A stretch of DNA of 20,074 nt from Stephanodiscus triporus (lineage: Eukaryota > Bacillariophyta > Thalassiosirophyceae > Thalassiosirales > Thalassiosiraceae): assembly GCA_036939755.1 (NCBI GenBank), contig JALLAZ010002235.1:1-20074 (forward strand), given 5' to 3'. Below, in pieces: positions 1 through 9,400 of the stretch; the stretch's first letter is position 1; every line of letters begins with the position of its first letter. The translations under genes and the position numbers were made by a program. Below the pieces are notes generated by a model, which had not been told where the DNA came from, did no database searches, and worked only from the letters and a program-made list of their open reading frames with translations.

Positions 1-1
1 G

Positions 2-355
2 CTCGCAAATGATGATATACTGCTCTCAAAAGACTCCACATTCCATTTGGACCATTGTCATCAGAGCGAGCAACGACTACAAAAGGAGACACTTCAGGGC
101 AGTATCCAACGAAATATACTTGCCGGTCAAATCGACTCCATCTTGAAAACAAATGTCAAAGACACAACTGCAAGCGGCAATTTGGAGTACTTCGCAAACG
201 TCACAGCACTTAAGGGTGCATTTTTATCTTCTGATAAATTACTATATCCTTTAGACATGGCTTGTGGGGATACTACCGTGGATAATCTGTCGCGACAGGA
301 AGAGCCGAGATCAAAAGGCAGGAAAAGATCTTACACAGTTATGGCTGCACTTTAA
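2..355 (+). CDS. 3' end of an unrecognised protein gene (5' part outside window)
   Basis: The frame is open from base 2 to a TAA at 353-355, giving 117 residues of C-terminus with no need for an internal start; the first ATG-like start inside the window is not convincing, so the gene probably begins upstream. The visible part is hydrophilic, with no membrane segment, and ends in a basic stretch (residues RSKGRKRS) that could be a nuclear localisation signal. I recognise no domain. It is convergent with the hydrolase gene that ends at 447, leaving only 91 bp between the two stop codons. It could alternatively be the last exon of a spliced gene whose acceptor lies before the window. Whether it is a real gene rests only on the open frame and its normal codon use. 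Confidence 0.5.
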   Translation, partial: LANDDILLSKDSTFHLDHCHQSEQRLQKETLQGSIQRNILAGQIDSILKTNVKDTTASGNLEYFANVTALKGAFLSSDKLLYPLDMACGDTTVDNLSRQEEPRSKGRKRSYTVMAAL

Positions 356-446
356 TTGCTTTATAATCCGCGCAAGGATCGTGAACATATTACTAACACA
401 CATGTTTTTGCGAAACTCATGAAAGTGTGATAATTCTAAACTATCC

Positions 447-1536
447 CTAGGAGTCCAATAGCCTTTCTAAAATCAACAATTCTCCAAAGGCTTCAATAAA
501 CTGTTCTTTGTCATTGTCATTCGTAGATAAATTGTGATTAGAATTTTCCAGCATAATCCCCCTTGCCACTCCTCGATGGCCATCAAAATCGATGTTTCCA
601 TCTCTGCCATGATCGAGACCATTCATCGCTGAAACCAACTGTCTCAATAAATCATCTTTATTTACATATTCTGGCACATACTCGTCGTTCTTCGAATATG
701 CCACTAATAAATGCAGGCCTGTCTCCCGGCCTATATCACCCACGTGCCCCAGCCGAGCGTGCAACTCATCTCCAGTCAGATCAGAGCTGAAGAAGTCATC
801 ATCTCCATCGACATCAAACAGGGAAAGATAGCGCGATGCAGTGATGGGCGCCCAGAAGGCGGACCGGGGCATCATTTCGTCGCCTTCATTTTTCGACAGC
901 AGCGATTTCGCATGCAAGATATTTGCAGCATGATTTCCCGGGGATAGGGCAATCGACTCGCGATCGCTCACTGGAGCCTGGAGAGCGACGGCCTACGAAA
1001 CATTATGCAGTTGTAGACAATCAAGGGTCATCGAAGCGCGATGAATATAATATCGTCCTTTCAACCAACGCGATATGAGACGTATCGCTCACCTTCACCC
1101 TGTTTATCAAGTCTCTCCTCCCGTACTTCAGGAGGTGGACCGAGTTTTGGCATCCCGTGGAGTGGCCCACCAATGCGAAGCGTTCGGCAGAATGATGGCA
1201 GACTAGGTATTCCATCAAACGAACTATTTCATCGGTGTCCCGCGATAGCGACCCATGCCCGAAGCCGAGGTACGACGAAGAAAGAATTGGCTGAACGAGA
1301 CTCCATCCCATGCTATGACATTTCTCCTCTAGCAGTTTCGTGTAGGGCGTGGGGATCGGACCGTCGCTGAGGCCGCCGAGGAGTATGCACATGTTCCCGG
1401 TAGACTGCGGCGCCGTCTTTCGTCCCACCTGCGCCGGTCGAGGCGACGATTCAAATGCGATGAGCGATGGGTTGGTGCTGTATTGGAAAAGCTGACCAGT
1501 GAAGACGCCGTACGGCGAAAGTGGAGGCGATTTCAT
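447..1536 (-). CDS. DUF1749-family alpha/beta hydrolase, two exons
   Basis: Exon 1 is 1536-1093 (ATG at 1536, residues 1-148) and exon 2 is 992-447 (TAG), separated by a 100-bp intron 1092-993 with GTGAGC donor and CGTAG acceptor, phase 0; the product is 329 residues. The nucleophile elbow G-H-S-T-G places Ser126; Asp251 (in the NDEYVP segment) and His301 (in NSNHNLS) sit where the other triad members belong. Across the splice the sequence reads VK-AVALQAPVSDRE, the block that is strongly conserved in DUF1749/UPF0613 proteins, which confirms the intron. There is no signal peptide, so it is probably cytosolic. Characterised fungal members include a siderophore (fusarinine C) esterase, SidJ; whether this copy acts on siderophores or other esters cannot be told. 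It shares a 356-bp upstream region with the divergent gene at 1893. Identity as a DUF1749 hydrolase is firm, substrate is unknown. Confidence 0.88.
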
Positions 1537-1892
1537 AATAATCCACGTCCCTTAAACAACTGACGATTTTTGCACTTTGTCCTGCTCGCACTTCTTATTA
1601 TCGACTTCAGATAGGCTCCCTGGCTGGCCGTCATCAATTGTGTTCTCTCTATGATATGTGCGATGCCGTACGATATATGTACTACGGTAACTCTACTACA
1701 CCATAGAGATTGCGCGTGGCGTGTGCGAGTTTTGAGCTCCCTGTGAGAGGTGTCACTCCTTCTGTGTAGTAGCTGAACGAACACAAGCCATGACATTGCG
1801 TGCCATCCTCTCTCTAGAGAGAGAGATAGAATAGCTCTTTCGAGCAACCATTATCACTGAACGACACATTCTCTTCCGTTGTCTATTTACCA
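1537..1892. promoter_or_regulatory. shared upstream region of two divergent genes
   Basis: These 356 bp lie between the ATG of the minus-strand hydrolase (1536) and the ATG of the plus-strand gene (1893), so both promoters and 5' UTRs must fit here. The most obvious structure is a CT/GA-rich palindrome at about 1807-1824 (CTCTCTAGAGAG core) followed by a GAGA run, roughly 70 bp before the plus-strand ATG. I see no convincing TATA box. Minus-strand ORFs here read into the hydrolase only after an in-frame stop, and I do not regard them as genes. Confidence 0.5.
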
Positions 1893-4891
1893 ATGTCAGA
1901 GGACGGCCCCGCTCGGAAATTCAATAAAAATGTCTCCTTTGGTAGAACTGACTTCGTTAATTCGTTCAACGCGTCCTTCAATATCGACACAAATAAAACG
2001 TCGAACGAACGCCCCAACGACAGTACCCGGACACAAGGTACCAAATTAATTACATCACACGCACTTCTCTCTCCGGTCGAGCAGAGCAAGTGCATTGATT
2101 CTACTATTGCTGATAATTTGCGTTGCAATGGACGTCTCCAATCGGATGTATGCCACAAGTCAGAAAATATTATCACCACTACAAAACTTCGAATTAATAG
2201 CCCTTTGCCTGATTTATTAGCAAAAGGATCCCCCACTCAACCTAGGACAAATAGTATGGTTTCGTTACTTCCGCAAATGATGCATACATCAGAAGGACCT
2301 CTCTGCGTTCTTGATTCGTTGCCCCAAAGAGGGAAAGGTGATGCTAGTGTTAAACAGTTGACAAAGGAGGCCGAGGACGGTTCCTCTCGAACATGCAATA
2401 GTAAAGCATCCTGCCATCAAGTCGAATGCTTATTTCATGCCTCAAAAAATGAATCCTTCAATCTTGACAGAAATCAAACATCGTTCGATGAAAGTACCCC
2501 CACAAAATATACCCAATCAATGTTGTCACATGCACTGGTAAATACCGCTGATGATTTGCGTTGTGATGAACATACTGATTCACCGAGCTACCCCAATAGT
2601 AGTCCTCTGGTAGCCAATATGTCGTCTCCACTCGCGCGAATGCCTCATACGACAGAAGCTAAGCCTAAGAAAAAGCTGGATATGATTGCCCTGCGGGCGC
2701 TTGCCGCATTGGAAAGCAGCGACATCAGTAGCAGCAGCGAAGATGATAGAGACACCAAAGACAGTCAACACCAGGAGAGAAATTTGCTAACAAAAAAAAC
2801 GAAAGAGAGCTACATTCATTCTATGCCCTCTGAAAAACAACTCACATCTTGTCGGACGAGTGATCCTCTAGGCGATCCTCTCAGCGCTCCCGTCATGCAA
2901 CTCGAAACATTTGATCCCAGCCATGTCCTAAATGATTGCTGCCGCCGCGACTTAAAACCAGCCATGATACCGCGCGATCCTCTTGATGACAATTGGAATG
3001 ATTCCGCAGCTTTAGAGAAGGAAATAGCATGGCTGGTGGAAGAGAGCTATGTGCTTCTTCCTGCATCCGCGAGTGTATTTCTTTCAGAAAACAAGTCTTC
3101 TCACCCAATTGTGTTGGCCTATGCATGGAGGCATGGATCATTAGAATTGCGAGAGAAAATTCTCAGCACATTTCCTTCCAAATGTTGTACACTGTTAAAG
3201 AAATTGAACGGCGTCAAAGGTAATACTGATATTGATTTAACATTGATAGATGGAATCGACATGATCAAATCATGCGCTGGAAGTCAACCAGATTCATGCA
3301 ATGGGGAGATTATCCGTCTTCGAAAGGAAGCTTGCAGTGCTCTGCGATTGGGGTACAGGCGCTCAGAGTGCATTGAGAGAGAATTGAACGAGATTCAGGG
3401 GTTGAAATGGCGCGAGGCAGTTGAAGAGGTTGGCGAGCCTGGGGATGGCAAATGGTCTGTTCCAACGAAGCAACGTCGACAATGGAGAAAACGACCAAGA
3501 AACGATGCACTCCTTCAGACAGCCTTAGGACAAAGCCTTGCTTCACCTTCTTGCTCCCAATCAGATGCCAAAGTTGCGCAACAAATACCTTCGGTCCTGT
3601 CGCCTATTGAGGATGAGGTTGCTTGGTTGACAGAGGAAAGCTTAATACTGCTACCAAAACATATGAACGACAGTGAAAGTCCATTCTCAACTCACTTGAC
3701 AAAGATTGATTCGACAGTTTCAGCAGGACTGGTCACGCAGTGTGAGATTAATTGGGATTATGTCGCAGGAAACGCTTCAGAAAATCTGAAGGACGAGCTG
3801 GTGAGGATTGGCGGCATCAAGCGCCGACCTCTCCAGCGGATCGTTCGGTTTCATCAGACGGATGTAAGGGTTGCATTCCAAAAACGGCGGAGTGATATCA
3901 GTCTTCTGTTATTCAGAGGATATCGGCGAAATGAAACCAAGCTATCACTCCCAAGTCATGAGTTACTAGTAGAGACCGGCCTTTTAGATGTATGGGCTGT
4001 AAGGCAGATGCGCAGGAGACAGAACGAAGCGGCCGAAGACAGTGCATCAGCGAATGAACTGCGTTTGGCGTGTAATGCACGCCTTGGAGACACTCAGCAG
4101 CCTGCGAAGAATCCAAAGCGTCAGAAATCCCTGAGTCATCCGACCAAAACCCCTACAAAATCACATAAATTCGCTATTGATAAAGCTCGATCATCAATAC
4201 TGACAGTTGAAGAAGAGGAAATAGCGTGGGTAAGTGGTTGGGAGAAGATTGCTTGGCTGGGTGTGAACTTATTATACAAATTTTCTGATGGGCTTTCTTT
4301 CATCTCCTTTCCCATAAACAAACACACTTCTAGCTACGAGAAGAGTACGAATTCGAAACGGGCGAAAAATGCTATAATTGGGATTATATCGAAGAAAACG
4401 CGTCTCTCCTTTTACTGGTTGGTTTGGCCGAAAAAAGTTGTGCTCCAAGTAGCTTTCCGAGTGCCCCCGGGATCAGCAGACTTCGCGCTATGGTGAGACT
4501 CGCCGTCACTTCAGTTGAAGAGTCTTTCAAACGCAAACGCTTAGATATCCGATACGCCATCACTCGTGGAGGTTTTCGGAGAGATCGCAGTGCAAAATAT
4601 CTACCAGAAATACCAGTTGCACCGACGTCATATGACCCTCCGTTTGTGCGGAAAAATGGCACCAGTGTCTTGGCTATTGAATATCCGTTCGCTGACTGCG
4701 AGTCAAATGAGATAAAAAATGTAAATATGACGTACGGGAATTGTAAAAATGATCCAAATGACGAGTGTCAGATAGGTAGAATGAAAGGAGAAACAGTTGC
4801 TATCTTCGATGAAGGAAGTGTAAGCGCTGCTGCAGACGACTCGGACTCTGATGAGTATGAATTGTCAACGGACGAGTCTGAAGATGATTAG
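1893..4891 (+). CDS. unrecognised 964-residue protein with three copies of a novel repeat
   Basis: Exon 1 is 1893-4229 and exon 2 is 4334-4891, joined across a 104-bp intron (donor GTAAGT at 4230, acceptor TTCTAG ending 4333, phase 0). The joined sequence restores a third repeat: E-x-A-W-L followed by NWDYIEENAS, matching NWDYVAGNAS of repeat 2. The N-terminal half (1-340) is Ser/Asn-rich and holds an internal duplication (about residues 23-115 and 186-255, both with SHALL/SHALV, LRC and SPL segments), then an acidic Ser run (275-290). Repeats start near residues 376, 575 and 776; each opens E-[IV]-A-W and closes with a G-[YF]-R-R motif about 105-115 residues later. Basic clusters near 525-535 and 741-745 suggest a nuclear protein. 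The tail is acidic. I recognise no catalytic motif; no function is assigned. Divergent from the hydrolase gene. Confidence 0.8.
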
Positions 4892-4903
4892 TCATCAGCT
4901 TAG
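4820..4903 (+). other. possible optional intron at the 3' end of the three-repeat gene
   Basis: A GTAAGC donor at 4820 and a CAGCTTAG acceptor ending at 4903 bound 84 bp, a usual intron size for this window and a multiple of three. Removing it skips the TAG at 4889 and continues in frame through another 48 residues to TGA at 5048-5050, replacing one acidic tail by another acidic stretch followed by a basic one. Retained and spliced forms both give sensible protein, so this may be alternative splicing. Only the splice signals support it. Confidence 0.4.
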
Positions 4904-5113
4904 GAGTTTGAGGATGACGAGATACCGATGCGTTGGAGGATGAAGAAGCGGAAGTCTCTCAACGTTCGTTGCACATGTATAATTAATTTGTTAGGCATCG
5001 CACATTACCAGCACGTTCTTCGGGGAGAATTTGATTTTAAGCACTGGTGAAGAAGGAGGGATCGGATGGAGTTTAAGTTACAATATTGGGACGACTGCTG
5101 TACCACACCGTAT

Positions 5114-5832
5114 CTACCGTAGAACACGCGGCCTTATGGATCGGAAACGACAGAAATTCTCGCCCGTCGTAGGTAGTTAGGTCTAAATTAATCAAGTATG
5201 TAAAGTCTACGTAGGAATTAAAAAGATATTGGGGACGTGCCCCCCAACGGCAACACAACCATCACAACCATGGTCGCCGCCGGCGGAAATGGTCCCCTAG
5301 AGCCTCTCAGAACGCCCTACGTCCCGCTCCAACGCGCCATATTGATCGAGGACAATCCCCCGAGCAAGCGGATATGCTTGTTGTGGGGATTGATAGGGCT
5401 TATGCCCCTCAAAACGCTCAGATGTTGTGGCGGTGCATCACCTCTGGAACAAAAGAGCGTTTGAGGGGCATACGCCCTATCAACCATCCCCCTAAGCACT
5501 TTTCTTGCTCGAGGGATTGTCCCCGATCAATCCGACGCGTCGGCGCGGGGATTGGCTCTTGATTGGGACTCTAGGTGCCCATTTCCGCCAGCGGCGATCA
5601 TGGTCGGGTTGGTTGTTGTGTGTTGTTGCCACCCCCGGACCGGAGTTGACCGGAACCCTGGCATATTACATATCGCTGGAATCGTCTTGTAAATAGGAAA
5701 TTGAATGTCATCTTTAAATCTGTAGATTACGTAGGAATAAGCAGCGAACTGAGAAAACCGCTTGTACGTAGGCTCAGGCTTTCTTGTGATCCACAAGGCC
5801 GCGTGACAATAAGGCCGCGTGTTCTACGGTAG
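5114..5832. mobile_element. foldback / long-terminal-inverted-repeat element (non-autonomous)
   Basis: The first 24 bp (5114-5137) and the last 24 bp (5809-5832) are perfect inverted repeats, starting CTACCGTAGAACACG. The arms continue inward with interruptions: 5341-5368 pairs with 5504-5531 at 26 of 28 positions, and 5392-5419 pairs with 5455-5481. This leaves a 35-base loop (5420-5454), so nearly the whole element is a hairpin with unequal arms (306 and 378 bp). Near the right end the terminal block AAGGCCGCGTG is duplicated (5796 and 5811). It has no coding capacity. If the end is placed at the TACCG of the terminus, the flanks GTATC (5110-5114) and GTACC (5832-5836) match at 4 of 5, a weak possible target duplication. 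It resembles a MITE or foldback transposon; the mobilising transposase is unknown. Confidence 0.8.
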
Positions 5833-6449
5833 TACCGCGTCTGTCCTACTTACATCCCTCGGCACGCCTCGGATTCGAGAAATATCTAACCCTGTTTTTC
5901 CATGTGCCTCTCGTCGGGGACAAACGGTCTCAACGAGAGTGAGGGAGCGGTGGATGTAATACATGATATTATTGGGATGGGTGCTAGGGGCGAGGGGCGA
6001 CAAAACGGGAAGGAGATTAGAGCTCGCTAGTGGAAAGAGAGATAGAAAACGACGGAGGGAGAGGAAAGGAAGAAAGAGTGAGCGAGGAGGAGGGAAGGAT
6101 AAATGATCCAAGACCAACGCGACAATCAACTATCATATAATATGTAACCGTTTCGTGCCCATATTGTAAGTTGATTGAGTTCCGAACCTTCTAGGAAGTC
6201 CTGGACTTCTCAGTAGTACTCTGTTGGCACTGGTGATAAGAAATCATCATCATGATTAATGTCGAAATTTCGTGAGATACAGTTCTTTCTAAGTTACCCA
6301 AATGACTCGGAAAAGCTACAGAGATTACGACGATGGTATTTAATGTTCGAGTCCAATCTCCTCTTCCAATCATCGTTCGAATTTGTCTATATAAACACAC
6401 ATGGCTGCTCCCATCGCTCCCGCACCCGCCCCGAGGACTTGAAATCCAA
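5833..6449. other. intergenic region downstream of the surface-protein gene
   Basis: I see no gene in these bases. They include the 3' UTR of the minus-strand surface-protein gene, which ends at 6450, and a purine-rich stretch at about 6015-6100 (GGAAGAAAG type). A plus-strand open frame at 6259-6516 runs into the surface-protein exon on the other strand and has no recognisable content. Confidence 0.5.
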
Positions 6450-9400
6450 TTACAAGTCGACGACGTCTTCGACTGAATTACTCTTCGTCGCGGACATGTG
6501 CGATGATAGCGAATAAGTTGTCTTTACTGAATGTGTGGGCGAGAACAGCGAATTCGCAGGTGAGAGCGGGAACAGGACCGACTTCTCGTTGTTGAAGATT
6601 GAGCGTGGCGTTGTCGTCCTGGATTTTGACGATCCCGGATCCTGGAGGCGCTCTGCTTCGCCGGTCAAGAAGGCCGTGACGGATAGATTTCCGTTGCCGC
6701 CCGCGTAGGGAATCTTCAGCGACGAAAGAGGCGGCCGCATATTATCACAGTAGTTGCCGGTGAGCGCTGTGTCTTCTGTGTCATCGGAGTTGGTATTCTT
6801 CACCGTGGACCTAAAATCGTCATCGGTTGAATTACCCCTCTTTCTCATCTTGTATACTGCCGTTCCCGATAAAGCTAGAACAACTCCAAATACTCCAGCT
6901 GCTACGGCAATGAAAGGCATAGCATTTGTCTCGACCTCAATTTCTTCAGCTTCCGAAACCACAGTTGACGTTGCACCTGCCGTTATATCGTTTGATGCTT
7001 TTTCGACAATACTTTGCTTCATTATAGTAGCATTCTCGGTGGCGACAACCACGATAGTGATCGTTGACTCGTCACAGCGAACAGGCTCAGCGACAGTGCA
7101 CAGCGAGTACTTAAAGACCTCAGTGCCACTGAAGTCGGCGTTGGGCGTGTAAAGCAATGTGCCCTCGGCACCCGCAGTAAGATTGCCGTCAGTTGGGTCG
7201 TAGATGATATCAACTTCTGTGTGACTAAGGTCATACAGATCCTCGAATGCAATTGAGATAGGCGATTCCATCAACGTCGTCTTCTCAATGGCCACAGCGT
7301 CGGGTATGACGGTAATGGTCAATACACCTGGACCGCAAGTGTTGGCTGAATCGCAGATAGAAAAGGTACACTTTGTGTGATGACAGTAGAGGGGGAAATT
7401 ACGTTGACATGAGCAGTATTCAAAAAAGCTAGACATTTGCAAGACATTGCATATGAACTTACTTCATCGTATCCGGCAAATCCTTCATCGGGAGTGTACA
7501 TTATCATAGAGTCCTTGATACTGCAATCTCCGTGATCACCATAGCTTTTGAAAGTTATGTCAGTGGAAGGAATTTCTTTTAGAACCGGATCATTCATCAT
7601 AGTACTGCAGCTAAGACTAAGTAGTCCAACTGTACTGTCCTCGATGAAATCTGGTCCGCCGTCAACTGTAAAGTCAGTAGTGCTAATTTCTGTTGGAGCG
7701 AATGTAGGAGTGGCAAAAGTCTCTGAATCACAAAAAATGTGAACGGTAACCGTTGCAGAGTCTACCTGAGAGCCAGTGTTGACTGTATACTCGAAACGGT
7801 CATATCCACAAAAATCAGTATCTGGCATGTATATGAGACCGTCCTCGGTCGGCTCAATAATTTCCCCATGCTTAGGATCGCTAAACCCTCCCACGGCCTC
7901 TGACGATAAGGGCAGTAAATTTTGTTCATCACGGTTATGAGTTTTGGATAGCAGAATAAACAACATTTCCACCTGAAACTAAAAGTAGAGTTCAACTCAC
8001 CGCCTGGGATAGTATCATTGACTAAGACTGGAATAAAAAGTGCTTCGTTCATGTTACCTTCGGCGAAGTCATCTTCAAGTTTCAAGGGTCGTTCAATACC
8101 AGGCATGTCATCGGCATTGCCCTCAAGGGGCGGCCCAACTGTATCCTCACCCGATGGCCTATCGACTCCGGACATGTCATCGGCATTGCCCTCAAGGGGC
8201 GGCCCAACTGTATCCTCGCCCGATGGCCTATCGACTCCGGACATGTCATCGGCATTGCCCTCGAGGGGCGGTCCAACTGTATCCTCGCCCGATGGCCTAT
8301 CGACTCCGGACATGTCATCAGCATTGCCCTCAAGGGGCGGCCCAACCGTATCCTCGCCCGACGGGACTTCCTGAAGGTTGTTGCAGACAATCTCTATTGT
8401 TACTGTGGCTGTGTCGGAGAACTGTGCGTTCGAAAGAGTGTACTTGAACGTATCAACCCCACAGAAGTCAACATTCGGAGTGTAAACAAGATCAGAACTA
8501 CCCATCACAAGTACACCATGGGATGGATCTTCAAAGTTTCCAGTAGTGCCTATGATAAAAAGTTTGGAAATTTGATTAGTAACTAAAAAATCCTACAAAA
8601 TAAACCTTTAATGTGGTGTTGTGAAAAGTATCATCTTACCCGGTGGAAATATATCATTCGAAAGCACAAATAGTACAACACTATTACCCTGGCTAGTTGT
8701 GGCGAAGTCGTCATTAGCGATAGGACGATCGCTTTCTGTCGTCTCAGGACACAACACGAGAACAGTGACAGTGGCAGTATCGGCACCACCAATGGGGTGG
8801 GTGACGGTGTAAGTGAATTGATCAACGCCACAAAAATCTGAGTTTGGGGTGTACAAGATGTTCACATCATCTCTAATACAAGTTCCATTCAAAGGTTGTG
8901 TAATGGTTCCAAATGCACCTTGATTGTGAAGGGACAAACAGAAGCAACCTTTGAGAATAAGGAGGAGAAACACTAATGACTTCACAAAATTAACAGAACT
9001 CACCAGGAGGTACGTATTCGTCATTGTCAAGCACATGAATGGAAATAGTAGTATTGGCCATAGTCTCAGCATAGTCATCATTCAGGATAGGAGGGCATGC
9101 TACATTGACAGTGACTGTTGCGACATATGCGATAGAGGAATCGGCTATGGTATATGTGAATAAGTCGGTGCCGCAGAAGTCCTGATCAGGGGTATAGATA
9201 ACATCAAACAGTTGAAGAGTACATGTTCCATTTGAAGCTTGAGTTGTAGAAAGCGAAGCATCTTGGTGTTTTCGCGTGTGCAGAGTGTGAAGAGAGTGAG
9301 CGGAATATGCCATCATAATAGCGAATGTGCCAATACAAGACCAGCATTATCATTTCGGAGTGTTCTCGGCTACCTACGGTACTCACATGAGGGAATATTC

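Noticed and set aside
4424..4891. Separate plus-strand gene of 155 residues
   Set aside because: It is the second exon of the three-repeat gene; splicing 4230-4333 completes repeat 3 in frame.
5109..5837. Clear target-site duplication of the foldback element
   Set aside because: The flanks match at only 4 of 5 bases and only for one choice of end, so it is not claimed.
6450..6467. PDZ-binding C-terminus (VVDL) on the surface protein
   Set aside because: Four residues are too little evidence without conservation.
6259..6516. Plus-strand 85-residue ORF
   Set aside because: It overlaps the supported last exon on the other strand and has no recognisable content.
8104..8365. CRISPR-like array
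   Set aside because: The units are contiguous 69-bp tandem repeats without unique spacers and encode protein in a eukaryotic gene.
8018..8447. Plus-strand ORFs with repeated SALPSRGGPTVSS or RHCPQGAAQ units
   Set aside because: They are other-frame readings of the 69-bp minisatellite, which has a supported minus-strand reading.
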